From Desulfobacteraceae bacterium CG2_30_51_40 (GTDB lineage Bacteria > Desulfobacterota > DSM-4660 > Desulfatiglandales > Desulfatiglandaceae), in NCBI GenBank assembly GCA_001874005.1, contig MNYJ01000106.1:1-40946 (forward strand): a DNA stretch of 40,946 nucleotides, read 5' to 3'. A program made the position numbers and the translations under genes. Numbering within the stretch: the first letter of the stretch is position 1; the number at the start of each line of letters is the position of its first letter. Below, piece by piece: positions 18,566-26,754 of the stretch. The notes below the pieces were generated by a model that was not told the origin of the DNA, made no database searches, and saw only the letters and a list, made by a program, of their open reading frames with translations.

Positions 18566-19114
18566 TTACTGCCGTGGCAGCACATTCGCCGTAACTTCCG
18601 CTATGGTCTGAACTGCATTAAGGAGCCGAGTGCTTGCCATTGCGGTTCCCATCGTAAACGCCATGACCTCCAGGGAATCCATATCTTCCTGTGAGGGCCT
18701 CCAGGTCTCGCCGTGGTACAGGCGCAAGACGCCCAGAACGTCTCCTGCAAATATGATTGGCACGGATACTATTGAGACTATTCCCTCTTCCCTGGCCTTT
18801 TCGGGGTACTGAACGGATTTTTCCTTGCTAACATCTTCACAGAAAAAGGGCTTCCCTTTGAGATTATCTGCGAAGCTCTTGTCCGCGGAAAGAGTTCCTT
18901 TGGTAAGATAGGAAGGACTCAGGCCGAAGGTTGCAAGCATCTCCAGCTCTTTAAAGTCTGGATTAAGGAAGAATATCGCACACCCCTTTACGGCCAGATC
19001 GGCAACCAGAAGCTGAACAATACCATTTGCCATGTCGTCGAGGCTTTCTGATTCGGAAGCCACCCTGATGGCCTTCTTCATCGTCTCCATATCTATCTTA
19101 TTCGGCACGCTCAT
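18566..19114 (-). CDS. GAF domain protein
   Basis: A 182-residue protein that is essentially one GAF domain (about 25-170): CAIFFLNPDFKELEMLATFG, then KSFADNLKGKPFFCEDV, then VSIVSVPIIFAGDVLGVLRL. GAF domains bind small molecules or sense redox state. There is no kinase or output domain, so it probably regulates through protein contact. A GATGGAGGTATTCA segment before the ATG provides the ribosome binding site. It lies 34 bases downstream of the UspA-like gene at 19613 on the same strand, so the two are probably co-transcribed. Confidence 0.85.
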   Translation of the reverse strand: MSVPNKIDMETMKKAIRVASESESLDDMANGIVQLLVADLAVKGCAIFFLNPDFKELEMLATFGLSPSYLTKGTLSADKSFADNLKGKPFFCEDVSKEKSVQYPEKAREEGIVSIVSVPIIFAGDVLGVLRLYHGETWRPSQEDMDSLEVMAFTMGTAMASTRLLNAVQTIAEVTANVLPRQ

Positions 19115-19148
19115 TGAATACCTCCATCCGAAACAATCCGGGTTTCAC

Positions 19149-19613
19149 CTAGGTGGGAATGCAAACCGTAACGTCTTTGACCGTGGAGAGTATCTTGTCA
19201 TGGACGCTCTTGGCGAAAAGCCTGCTTACCTTACCGGGGGTAGGTGTAAGTACTACGATGTTGTATCGCCCCTTGATGACGGCATCTATTATTTCCTCTG
19301 CTATGGTTTTTTCCCTTTTCTTAAAGACGATATCAATCTGGTCAGCGGAAAAGCCCCTGGTTGTAAGATATTGCTTTGCTATCTCAAGGCCTTCCCTCTT
19401 TCTCTTAAGTTCTTCGGACAAAAGCAGAAGGCCTCCTTTCATCTTGGATAGTTCCGGATTAGATGTAAGATCAATCAAAGGGGCAGGAGGATAGGCATTA
19501 AAGATGCTAACGGCCGCATCCCGCCTTCCCGCGAGCATGTTGACGATAAAGTCAAACGCCTTAAAGTCATGCACCGAAAAGTTGTAAGGAACCAAGACCT
19601 TAACCGTCGCCAT
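19149..19613 (-). CDS. Universal stress protein (UspA-like)
   Basis: A 154-residue protein starting MATVKVLVPYNFSVHDFKAF, typical of the UspA fold. The C-terminal part (NIVVLTPTPGKVSRLFAKSVHDKIL) lacks the G-2x-G-9x-G(S/T) ATP-binding signature, so it should be a non-ATP-binding member. The first gene of a two-gene transcript with the GAF protein. A likely sigma-70 promoter lies at 19768-19795. Confidence 0.8.
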   Translation of the reverse strand: MATVKVLVPYNFSVHDFKAFDFIVNMLAGRRDAAVSIFNAYPPAPLIDLTSNPELSKMKGGLLLLSEELKRKREGLEIAKQYLTTRGFSADQIDIVFKKREKTIAEEIIDAVIKGRYNIVVLTPTPGKVSRLFAKSVHDKILSTVKDVTVCIPT

Positions 19614-19767
19614 ATCTTCCTCCTTTCATTACTGGTTGATAAGAGCTACAAAAGCACAACCCTTTGAGGACAAAAAGCCATGGTTAAGAAAGGCTCCCTC
19701 TGCACAGAGCGCCGTTCAATCAGGCGCTAAATGAACCCTGAGGGAACTCATTTTATATTATATTAAA

Positions 19768-19795
19768 GCTATAGGAAAAATATAACGCCTGTCAA
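19768..19795 (-). promoter_or_regulatory. Candidate sigma-70 promoter for the UspA-GAF operon
   Basis: On the minus strand, a perfect TTGACA (19795-19790), 16 bases, then TATAGC (19773-19768), in an AT-rich setting. The predicted start near 19761 leaves a leader of about 150 bases. Confidence 0.5.
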
Positions 19796-19969
19796 CTGTA
19801 AACATTTTCCCGGCCGCAGGCCTTGAGAACCTGTCTCATGAAAACCTCGTTTCAAGCTGATGGAACTCCTTGGAACTGATGAGCTTCTATCTCGCAGCAA
19901 AGGGTTTGAGTTTGTAAACCAACCGATGAGTGCTTAAGATGAAACGTCAGGCTTTATTGGGGGTTTATG

Positions 19970-20070
19970 TGAAAATGCCCCTTCCCCTTTGCCCCTCCCC
20001 CTCGACGGGGGAGGGAGGGGTGGGGGTGATTTTCATCCTTTGTTGTGCCCCTTTCAGGGCATGACCATTA
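19970..20070 (+). repeat. G-rich dispersed repeat, copy 3
   Basis: Same order as copy 1: TGTGAAAATGCCCCTTCCCC, CCTCCCCCTCGACGGGGGAGG, GGTGGGGGTGATTTTCATCC, then TTGTTGTGCCC-N6-GGGCATGACCATTAG. Its end abuts the GAGGGGGA ribosome binding site of the next gene. Confidence 0.8.
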
Positions 20071-20088
20071 GTGAGGGGGAGATTATTA

Positions 20089-20553
20089 ATGGTTAGAGAA
20101 CAGGGGACGGTAGAGGAGATAAAGGGCGATAACGCCTTTATCAGGATAGAACGTACATCTGCATGTGCCGCGTGCGAGTCAAAGGCATCGTGCCATATAG
20201 AAGCCGGAAAGCCTATTCTTGTAGAGGCGGGAAACGATATCAATGCGGGTGAAGGGGACAGGGTGGAGGTCAGCATGCCTACGGCGTCTGTAATGAAGAT
20301 ATCCGCCTTTGTTTATATTGTTCCGGTAGCGGGACTTATCTTGGGCGCTTTCCTCGGGGGAGGGCTCACATACCTTATCCCAATGGGGGATAACGCATCC
20401 CGCGTAATCGGCGGGGTCCTGGGCCTGGGGCTCAGCCTTGCAGTCGTGATTTACTTTGACCGCTTGGTTCGCTCCAGGCCCGAATATCATCCGAAGATGA
20501 CAAGGATCATCAGGAAGGCTGCCGAGACCCCTCCATCCGGCGATAACAGATAA
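20089..20553 (+). CDS. rseC: RseC/MucC family protein (Rnf-associated)
   Basis: A 154-residue inner-membrane protein. A small N-terminal soluble domain carries the family's cysteine set (CAACESKASC, about residues 24-33, in a SACAACESKASCH context). Two membrane helices follow (about 68-90 and 97-118). RseC of E. coli works with the Rnf/Rsx complex to keep SoxR reduced, and rseC-like genes commonly sit beside rnf genes. Here it faces rnfB and the two coding regions overlap by 44 bp at their 3' ends. ATG at 20089 is chosen for its GAGGGGGA site; an earlier in-frame GTG at 20071 lies at the edge of a repeat. Confidence 0.82.
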   Translation: MVREQGTVEEIKGDNAFIRIERTSACAACESKASCHIEAGKPILVEAGNDINAGEGDRVEVSMPTASVMKISAFVYIVPVAGLILGAFLGGGLTYLIPMGDNASRVIGGVLGLGLSLAVVIYFDRLVRSRPEYHPKMTRIIRKAAETPPSGDNR

Positions 20554-22561
20554 GCCCGCATTTAAGACATCTTGAGGCCTCTGCCTTTGCCTGCTCCTCC
20601 GTGAGACCAAGTTCTATCTCGGCATTCGGATTTTCACGCCGCTCCGCGTCTTTCAATTCCGGCATCTTTGCGCGGGGTATATTTTCAAGAGGCTGCAGTT
20701 CCCGGACATTCAAGATGTCCATGCCTTTTCTTACCATATTGATGGGCGGCTCAATGTCTCTTCCTGTAAGAAAACGATTTACCGATACTGCGGCCCTTCT
20801 TCCCGCGCCTATGGCCTCCACAACTGCCTTATAATCTCCCACCGCCTCACCGGGCCTGAATATTCCTATATCCTGACTTGCAAACGGGCTCGCGTAAGGT
20901 GGAAGGCTCTGCCAGTTCACGGTGTCCTTTGTCTGGTCATCACCTTCAGTTTCCCTTGGGACATAGATAAGTTCAGGAAAGCGACCCGCCCCCACGAGCA
21001 GGAGATCAACCGCCAGAAGATCCCCCAGTTTATCTGCGGTTCCTTCACTTGAAATACGTGCTATCTCAACGTGGGTAAGGCTGTCTTCCTGCCCCATAAT
21101 ACGCGTTACCGCCCTGTTGAAATGCAATTTGATTCCGGCCGCCTCAGCCGCCTCAATCCGTTCCCTTGGCGCGGAAGATTCCGGGCCGGAACCCCGGAAA
21201 ACCATGTGAACGCTTGAAGCGCCATTCTCCTTGGAGGCAAGGGCCGCATTGAAAGAGGCCGCGCCGCCACCAAGGATCATGACGTTCTTGCCGGCAGCCG
21301 TACCGGCCTGCCCCTTCATAATAAAATCAAGTAGCAGGCGGACTCCGGGCATCACCTTGTCTCTATCTGCGGCGGACATCTGAGTGTCCCAGCCTCCGAC
21401 GGCCACGAGAACTGTTCTGAATCCATTACGCAGGAGGGAGGCTATGGTAAAGTCCCGTCCAAGCCTCTGACCCATCTTTGCCTCAACCCCGGCCTCAAGA
21501 ATCCCGTCAATTTCGTAGTCGAGCACCTTCTGGGGGAGCCTGTTTTCCGCAATACCTGTCCGGAGAAGGCCGCCCAGCCGCAAAGAGCCTTCAAACAAGG
21601 TGACGTCATGTCCCATGCGGTTTAAAAAATAAGACGCGGTCAGGCCCTCGGCTCCGCCTCCAACAACTGCTACCTTCTTACCGGAGGGAGGGGCAAGAGG
21701 AATCTGGACACGGCTCCCGCTCTGCATCTCATAGTCTGCTGCGAAACGCTTCAGGTAATTGATCGCAACAGGTTCATCAACCATATTCCTCCTGCATTCA
21801 TCTTCGCAGGGATGGACGCATATCCTTCCACACACTAGCGGAAGCGGATTGGTCTGCTTTATGACCCTGAGCGCCCCGGTAAAGTCTCCCTCCTTGATCT
21901 TACTGATATATATGGGTATCTCGATACCTGCGGGGCACGCCCTCTGACACGGGGCAGTGCATTCATCCGTCTTGTACTCCCTCTCGATCTTTCTCGTGCC
22001 TGAGGTAAGGGTGATGATGTGTTTGGGGCAAACCCTCTCGCAGGTTCCGCACCCGGTGCACTTATCCGTGTTTACTACAGGAAGATTGTCGGGCCCCATT
22101 GAAAGGGCACCGAAAGGGCATGCCCTTGCGCATGTCCCGAGCCCCAGGCATCCGATAGGGCATACCTTGGAGCCCCCGTGCAGGAGAGCGGCTGCCCTGC
22201 AATCCATAATGCCTTCGTAGATGAATTTCCTGTCCGCATCCTGGTACCCGTAAGTGCAGCCGGGCCTGGCGAAATCCGGCTCTTTGGCCTCCAGCGAAAC
22301 GCCGAGGATTCTAGCAATATCGGCTGCTACATCCGGGCCTCCTGCCACGCATGAACTTGCGGTTGATTTGCCGGCGACTATGGCCTCCGCGTTTGCCCCG
22401 CATCCTGCAAATCCGCATCCGCCGCAGTTGGCGCCTGGAAGCGCGGCCGACACCGCCTCTATCTTAGGATCCACGTACACATAGAATATCTTCGAAGCCA
22501 ATGCGAGACCCAGACCGCATACGGCGCCCAGCCCGCCCATAATCAAAATCCCCGTTAACAT
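20510..22561 (-). CDS. rnfB: RnfB fused to a GltD-like FAD/NAD(P) oxidoreductase
   Basis: A 683-residue protein, more than twice the size of usual RnfB. The RnfB part has an N-terminal membrane anchor (about 3-25), the 4Fe-4S motif C46-C49-C54-C71 (NCGGCGFAGC) and two ferredoxin clusters (C134-C138-C144-C148 and C168-C171-C174-C178). From about residue 195 it becomes like the small subunit of glutamate synthase: an Fe-S site (CTAPCQRAC, 201-209), LVCGRICVHPCEDEC, an FAD loop VVGGGAEGL (299-307), a second nucleotide loop LGGGAASFNAAL (430-441) and a final ASRCLKCGLIC. The second loop lacks the usual N-x-A-x-D residues, so NAD(P) binding there is uncertain. It is last in the rnf operon, with a strong AGGAGG site before the ATG. 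It probably accepts electrons from ferredoxin and passes them to, or shares them with, a flavin site. Confidence 0.9.
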   Translation of the reverse strand: MLTGILIMGGLGAVCGLGLALASKIFYVYVDPKIEAVSAALPGANCGGCGFAGCGANAEAIVAGKSTASSCVAGGPDVAADIARILGVSLEAKEPDFARPGCTYGYQDADRKFIYEGIMDCRAAALLHGGSKVCPIGCLGLGTCARACPFGALSMGPDNLPVVNTDKCTGCGTCERVCPKHIITLTSGTRKIEREYKTDECTAPCQRACPAGIEIPIYISKIKEGDFTGALRVIKQTNPLPLVCGRICVHPCEDECRRNMVDEPVAINYLKRFAADYEMQSGSRVQIPLAPPSGKKVAVVGGGAEGLTASYFLNRMGHDVTLFEGSLRLGGLLRTGIAENRLPQKVLDYEIDGILEAGVEAKMGQRLGRDFTIASLLRNGFRTVLVAVGGWDTQMSAADRDKVMPGVRLLLDFIMKGQAGTAAGKNVMILGGGAASFNAALASKENGASSVHMVFRGSGPESSAPRERIEAAEAAGIKLHFNRAVTRIMGQEDSLTHVEIARISSEGTADKLGDLLAVDLLLVGAGRFPELIYVPRETEGDDQTKDTVNWQSLPPYASPFASQDIGIFRPGEAVGDYKAVVEAIGAGRRAAVSVNRFLTGRDIEPPINMVRKGMDILNVRELQPLENIPRAKMPELKDAERRENPNAEIELGLTEEQAKAEASRCLKCGLICYRRMEGSRQPS

Positions 22562-22584
22562 GAAGTTCCTCCTGATTCAACAAC

Positions 22585-22640
22585 TACCTTCCCTCCCCCG
22601 TCGAGGGGTAGGAGCAAAGGGAAGGGGCATTTTCATATAA
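22585..22640 (-). repeat. G-rich dispersed repeat, copy 4 (partial, inside the rnf operon)
   Basis: CCTTCCCTCCCCCGTCGAGG, then a GGAGCAAAGGGAAGGGGCAT run and TTTCATATAA. It matches the right half of copy 2 and fills most of the 112-base gap between rnfA and rnfB. Confidence 0.75.
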
Positions 22641-22673
22641 AAACGTTAATGCCATTTATAAACCGGTCGCTGC

Positions 22674-23249
22674 TTATGCCATTCCCTTGAAGGCGAAGAA
22701 CGCCAGCGACATCATACCCGCGGTTACAAGGCCGATGGAGGTGTCCTGAAGGGGCTTGGGCACCCTGGCAAGCAGTATCCTCTCCCTGACTCCGGCAAAC
22801 AGGATCAGGGCGAGCCCGAATCCGGCCGCGTAGCTGAACGATGAAACAAGACACTCTATGAAGCTATATTCTTCCTTGATGTTTATCAGGCAGACACCCA
22901 TGACTGCGCAGTTTGTGGTAATAAGCGGAAGAAAGATTCCCAGCCCGGCATAGAGCGCAGGGATGCTCTTCTTGAGAAACAATTCAACAAACTGCACGAG
23001 GGCCGCTATGACAAGTATGAATGACATGGTCCTCAAGAACTCGTATCCGAATGGTTTCAATACAAAATACTCAGTTACCCAGGTTATAGCCCCTGCCATA
23101 ACAAGAACGAATATAACAGCCATTCCCATTCCTACGGCAGTTTCCATTCTCTTGGAAGTTCCCAGAAAGGGGCAATTGCCAAGATACTGCATCAGAAGGA
23201 TGTTGTTTACGAATATGCAGCTTATAAAAAGCAGTATGTAGTCTCCCAT
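22674..23249 (-). CDS. rnfA: Rnf complex subunit A
   Basis: A 191-residue inner-membrane protein with six helices. It carries the two family cysteines C26 (QYLGNCPFLG) and C114 (ITTNCAVMG), which with the matching pair in RnfE hold a 2Fe-2S cluster in the membrane. It lies 12 bases after rnfE in the canonical order C-D-G-E-A-B. RnfA and RnfE form the core through which electrons cross the membrane while sodium ions or protons are moved. Confidence 0.95.
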   Translation of the reverse strand: MGDYILLFISCIFVNNILLMQYLGNCPFLGTSKRMETAVGMGMAVIFVLVMAGAITWVTEYFVLKPFGYEFLRTMSFILVIAALVQFVELFLKKSIPALYAGLGIFLPLITTNCAVMGVCLINIKEEYSFIECLVSSFSYAAGFGLALILFAGVRERILLARVPKPLQDTSIGLVTAGMMSLAFFAFKGMA

Positions 23250-23261
23250 TATGTAGTCCCC

Positions 23262-23858
23262 CTACTTCTTCCCGATTACATTCATAACACAGAGCATAAG
23301 GCCTAGGCACATGAAAGCCCCGGGGGCCTCCACCATGAATCGGAACGGCTCGAAACCAGGTCCGAAGACTGCCATCTTGTAAAACGTTCCATTACCCAGG
23401 ATCTCTCTTATTGCCGATAGGGCGCTCAGGGCAAGTGTGTATCCGATTCCCATCCCCAATCCGTCAGCCAGGGAGGCTATCACGCCGTTTTTGGCCGCAA
23501 ATGCCTCGGCCCGGCCCAGCAGGATGCAGTTGACGACTATCAGGGGAATGAAGATGCCCAGTTGCAGAAAGAGCGGATAGACAAACGCCTGCATGGAAAG
23601 CTCCACCACGGTCACGAATGTTGCAATGATAACGATGTAGCAGGCAATTCTGACTTCCTTGGGTATAAGATTTTTAAGGAGTGATATCAAAACGTTAGAG
23701 CAGACAAGCACGAAGGTTACCGCTATTCCCATGCCTAATCCGTTATCCACGCTCTTTGTTATGGCCAGTGTGGGACAGAGTCCCAGCACCAGCCGGAACG
23801 GAGGGACCTCTGCCCATAATCCCTTTGAGAATTCCTGAAACACGCTTTTCTTTGCCAT
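23262..23858 (-). CDS. rnfE: Rnf complex subunit E
   Basis: A 198-residue six-helix membrane protein, paralogous to RnfA with inverted topology. The conserved cysteines are C28 (VLGLCPTLAITKSV) and C111 (IVVNCILLGRAEAFA). Family signatures NGLGMG and ANKGV-like NGVIASLADGLGMG are present. It lies directly between rnfG and rnfA and is surely co-transcribed with them. Confidence 0.95.
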   Translation of the reverse strand: MAKKSVFQEFSKGLWAEVPPFRLVLGLCPTLAITKSVDNGLGMGIAVTFVLVCSNVLISLLKNLIPKEVRIACYIVIIATFVTVVELSMQAFVYPLFLQLGIFIPLIVVNCILLGRAEAFAAKNGVIASLADGLGMGIGYTLALSALSAIREILGNGTFYKMAVFGPGFEPFRFMVEAPGAFMCLGLMLCVMNVIGKK

Positions 23859-23882
23859 GTCTTGCCTCTCCTAAGCCTGGAA

Positions 23883-24473
23883 TCAGGCCTTTTCCTTCAG
23901 TTTTTGGATGATAGCGGGTTTGAGGCGCTGGTAGGCCTCTGAAACACTCAGGATTGCCCCGCACACCCCCCTTGAAGTAACTGTGGCTCCGCTCAGGGCA
24001 TCAACTGCCCCGCCGTCTGCCTTGACCTTGAAAGGGTCGTTTATTGTCTTGCCTTTGAACTGCGCGGTGAAAGCAGGGTCTTGCTTTGCTCTGGCTCCCA
24101 ACCCCGGCGTCTCGCTGTGTGTAGTGACACCGATTCCCATGATCTGGTCATTTTCGATATTGATGGCGACGAGCACCCCGATATCACCCCCGAACCCTTT
24201 TCCGAATCCCTCGAGGGCCACGGTATTCTTCTTTCCGTCGAAAACCCCTACAAAGCAATTTACTTCATTCTTTCCCTCCGCGATCTTAAAGCGGTCAGTG
24301 AGGGGATCGTTTGCGGCGCCCTTAAAAATATCCTTGAGCACGGGTCCCTTGACGAACTTTAACTGCTGGTACTCGATTCTCTCCTGGGTTCCGTTCTTTA
24401 CGGCTGCCAGCAGTCCGCCCGATATAAGACTTATGATGGTAACTGCGGCAAAAAGCTTGAACATCTTACCCAT
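23883..24473 (-). CDS. rnfG: Rnf complex subunit G, covalent FMN carrier
   Basis: A 196-residue protein with one N-terminal membrane helix (about 6-24) and a periplasmic FMN domain. The flavinylation motif is LSGATVTS (about 160-167), where ApbE-type enzymes attach FMN to threonine. THSETPGLGAR is the other family signature. ATG at 24473 is chosen over an earlier TTG because GGAGG lies 10 bases before it, inside the end of rnfD. No apbE gene is in the window. Confidence 0.93.
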   Translation of the reverse strand: MGKMFKLFAAVTIISLISGGLLAAVKNGTQERIEYQQLKFVKGPVLKDIFKGAANDPLTDRFKIAEGKNEVNCFVGVFDGKKNTVALEGFGKGFGGDIGVLVAINIENDQIMGIGVTTHSETPGLGARAKQDPAFTAQFKGKTINDPFKVKADGGAVDALSGATVTSRGVCGAILSVSEAYQRLKPAIIQKLKEKA

Positions 24474-24477
24474 GTCT

Positions 24478-25437
24478 TTAAGCCCTCCTTCCCAGTGCTC
24501 TCGGCCTGATCTTGTCAACCAGCGGATTGATCACATTCATTAACAGAATGGCAAAGACCACTCCCTCCGGAAAGGCCCCTATGTTTCGTATCAAGACAGT
24601 CATGGCCCCGCCTCCTAGTCCGTAAAGGATCATCGGTATGAAGTTCACCGGCGATGAAGAATTCTCGGTTGCAAAGAAAAATGCCCCTATCAGGCTGAAT
24701 CCGGTTACAAGATGGAACACGGGGCTAGCGTACTTTTCCGGCCCTGCAAGGTTGAAAATAAGAGCCGTTAAAAAAATACCTGCCAGAAAAGACAAGGATA
24801 TCTCCCATCTTATGAATCCCCTCACGATAAGGTAACAGCCTCCTATAACCAATCCCAGCCCGAAGACCGCCCCTATGCCTCCCAACTGGTTGCCCATGAG
24901 TAGTCCCCAGATGTCGTATTTGCCGACGACTGCGGGCCCGAAGTGTTTCAGCGCCACAAGGGGATAAAGCGGCGTAAAGGCGACCTCGTAGCTTACAAGT
25001 GCTGCGTCGTAATCAAGCATGACCTTCCAGGAGAGCGTAAGGATGGCAAAGGCAACGAGGACCGGATTCAAAGGGTTGCATCCCAATCCCCCGTAGATCA
25101 TCTTCCCCACCACAATGGCTACAAAGGTTCCGGCAATGACCGCATACCACGGCATTGTAGCGGGAAGGAGCATTCCGAGGAGAAGTCCGATAAGGGCGGC
25201 ATCCCCGTCAGCGATGGTGGGGGGTTTTTTCATGAGCCGGTTTATCAGGAGTTCCCAGACCATCGCGCTCGATACGGCGAGGGCCAGTACCCTCAGGGCC
25301 GGGATTCCAAAAAACAGGATACCTGCGATGGCGGCAGGAAGGGCTGCAATGATTATGTTGTAGTTCCTTGCCGTGATCCTATCTCCATTGTGCCAGAATG
25401 GGGCGTGAGCCCCAGCAAGAAGCTGTTCGTTAAGCAT
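24478..25437 (-). CDS. rnfD: Rnf complex subunit D
   Basis: A 319-residue membrane protein with about nine to ten helices. The family signature YGGLGCNPLNPVL (about 115-127) is clear. At the usual covalent FMN site (S-G-A-T-P-L in most RnfD), this protein reads EVAFTPL with T155, so the threonine is kept but the residues before it differ. The nearby G-S-I-G-E-T-S signature is replaced by LGGIGAVFG. Flavinylation is therefore uncertain. ATG at 25437 is chosen for GGAGGTGCAAA just upstream; it overlaps the rnfC end by 8 bases. Confidence 0.92.
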   Translation of the reverse strand: MLNEQLLAGAHAPFWHNGDRITARNYNIIIAALPAAIAGILFFGIPALRVLALAVSSAMVWELLINRLMKKPPTIADGDAALIGLLLGMLLPATMPWYAVIAGTFVAIVVGKMIYGGLGCNPLNPVLVAFAILTLSWKVMLDYDAALVSYEVAFTPLYPLVALKHFGPAVVGKYDIWGLLMGNQLGGIGAVFGLGLVIGGCYLIVRGFIRWEISLSFLAGIFLTALIFNLAGPEKYASPVFHLVTGFSLIGAFFFATENSSSPVNFIPMILYGLGGGAMTVLIRNIGAFPEGVVFAILLMNVINPLVDKIRPRALGRRA

Positions 25438-26701
25438 TTTGCACCTCCAGAGACCTTGCCCGTTCATACTCGAATTTCCCGAGCATCACGTAATGAAAGA
25501 TGGGTATGGCTGCAGGGCAGACATAGCCGCACAGGCCGCACTCTATGCAGGATAGCATATCAAATGAACGCGCGGCTTCATCATAGAGCTTGTTTTCAAG
25601 AAGGCGGATAAGCATGTTTACCGGGACATGGGCGGGGCAGACCCTGACGCATTCCCCGCAGTTCACGCAGTGCGCCGCTGATATGGGGGGCGCTGCCGCT
25701 GCGTCCTGTATCATAAGGGCGTCTGTGTCGCCGCAAACAGGTGCATCAACGGAAGAAAGCGTTATGCCGGCCAGTGGCCCTCCGGAAATGAGCCTGTCTC
25801 CCTTTGCGATCTTAATCCCAAGCACATCCATAATGTGTCTTGCGGGTGTACCCAGCCTGACCCTGGCGAAGGCTGTCGATCCGTCCTTCTTTATTACCGT
25901 AATGACCTTGTCGAGAGGTATTGACCCGCTTGAAAAGGCCTTTCCTAGATTGCTTACGGCCTCAGCGGACAGAAATCCAGCCCCCATCTCATCGCATCTG
26001 ATTCCCGTGGGGACCTCTATCGCAAGGATTTTTTTCATCACGATTTTCGGAAAAAACTGAGGATAGACCGCGGGCATTTGCTTAATCTCCACTCCCTCAA
26101 TCTCCCCTTCAGGTCTTACTCCCTCTGGGAGAAGGTATATGATACGTTTTTTTTCAAATATTTTCCTGACAATTGCCATGCCTTTCTTCAGTTCTGCAAA
26201 CTCTGTCTTTGCTATCAGGGAGTTTGTTGATACCAGAAGATCCTTGTCCATCCCTGAAACAAATACCGTCTTTAGATTGTCCCTGATGCCTGTCAGGAAA
26301 CTGAAGTCCGGCTGGCCGGGTAAATAACCCAGGAAACGGGTGACCCTTTCAAGCTCAGATGAGCTTTCAGAGTTTCTGAATTCCTCATCAGGCCTGTCCT
26401 TACCATCCACCTTAAAGGAGACGGCCGTAAGGTTCTTCCCCATATATCCAACAGTAGCGGATATCGCCGCCACTGTTCCGGTTACAGGCGAAATGAAATA
26501 ATTGTCTTCCCGGTCCCCGCATCTCTGACCGGTCTTGACCATGTCCCCTACCCCTATGCCCAACGGTCCGTTCAATGGGTGATCCAGAATCAACTGGGCC
26601 CTTTCAGGTAGCGGGATATCCACCGGTTTGGTGGAAGGGGTTGTCAGGATCGGATAGGTCAGTTTGGGGGCGGCCAAGCTGAAAAACGATCTCTTGATCA
26701 T
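25430..26701 (-). CDS. rnfC: RnfC-like subunit lacking the NADH/FMN motif (NqrA-like centre)
   Basis: A 423-residue peripheral subunit, first of the rnf genes proper. The N-terminal barrel-sandwich region, the SLBB-like domain and two C-terminal 4Fe-4S sites (C345-C348-C351-C355 and C385-C388-C391-C395) are typical of RnfC. The usual glycine-rich FMN/NADH motif (G-x-G-G-A-x-F-P-T) and the following E-C-E-P-Y are not present. The corresponding segment reads FLGYLPGQPDFSFL and VFVSGMDKDLL, the latter resembling NqrA (A-M-D-x-x-P-L). It may therefore not oxidise or reduce NAD(H) itself. The start follows GGAGGTATAG. The tetrahaem cytochrome gene lies 53 bases upstream. Confidence 0.88.
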   Translation of the reverse strand: MIKRSFFSLAAPKLTYPILTTPSTKPVDIPLPERAQLILDHPLNGPLGIGVGDMVKTGQRCGDREDNYFISPVTGTVAAISATVGYMGKNLTAVSFKVDGKDRPDEEFRNSESSSELERVTRFLGYLPGQPDFSFLTGIRDNLKTVFVSGMDKDLLVSTNSLIAKTEFAELKKGMAIVRKIFEKKRIIYLLPEGVRPEGEIEGVEIKQMPAVYPQFFPKIVMKKILAIEVPTGIRCDEMGAGFLSAEAVSNLGKAFSSGSIPLDKVITVIKKDGSTAFARVRLGTPARHIMDVLGIKIAKGDRLISGGPLAGITLSSVDAPVCGDTDALMIQDAAAAPPISAAHCVNCGECVRVCPAHVPVNMLIRLLENKLYDEAARSFDMLSCIECGLCGYVCPAAIPIFHYVMLGKFEYERARSLEVQNA

Positions 26702-26754
26702 CTATACCTCCTGCGCCTGGGAGGCCTGTCTTGCCTCCACAGTTAAGTTCGATT

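Larger units (their letters stand above)
19614..20088. other. Intergenic region with divergent promoters and a repeat
   Basis: No gene is supported. It holds the candidate promoter of the UspA gene (19768-19795), a hairpin with GCGCC/GGCGC arms around 19710-19728 inside that gene's likely leader, and a G-rich repeat (19970-20070) that ends just before the ribosome binding site of the RseC-like gene. The segment 19800-19960 shows nothing I can name. Confidence 0.55.

Noticed and set aside
19965-20276. Minus-strand ORF containing PTPPSPVEGEG
   Set aside because: Translation of the G-rich repeat plus the antisense of the RseC-like gene.
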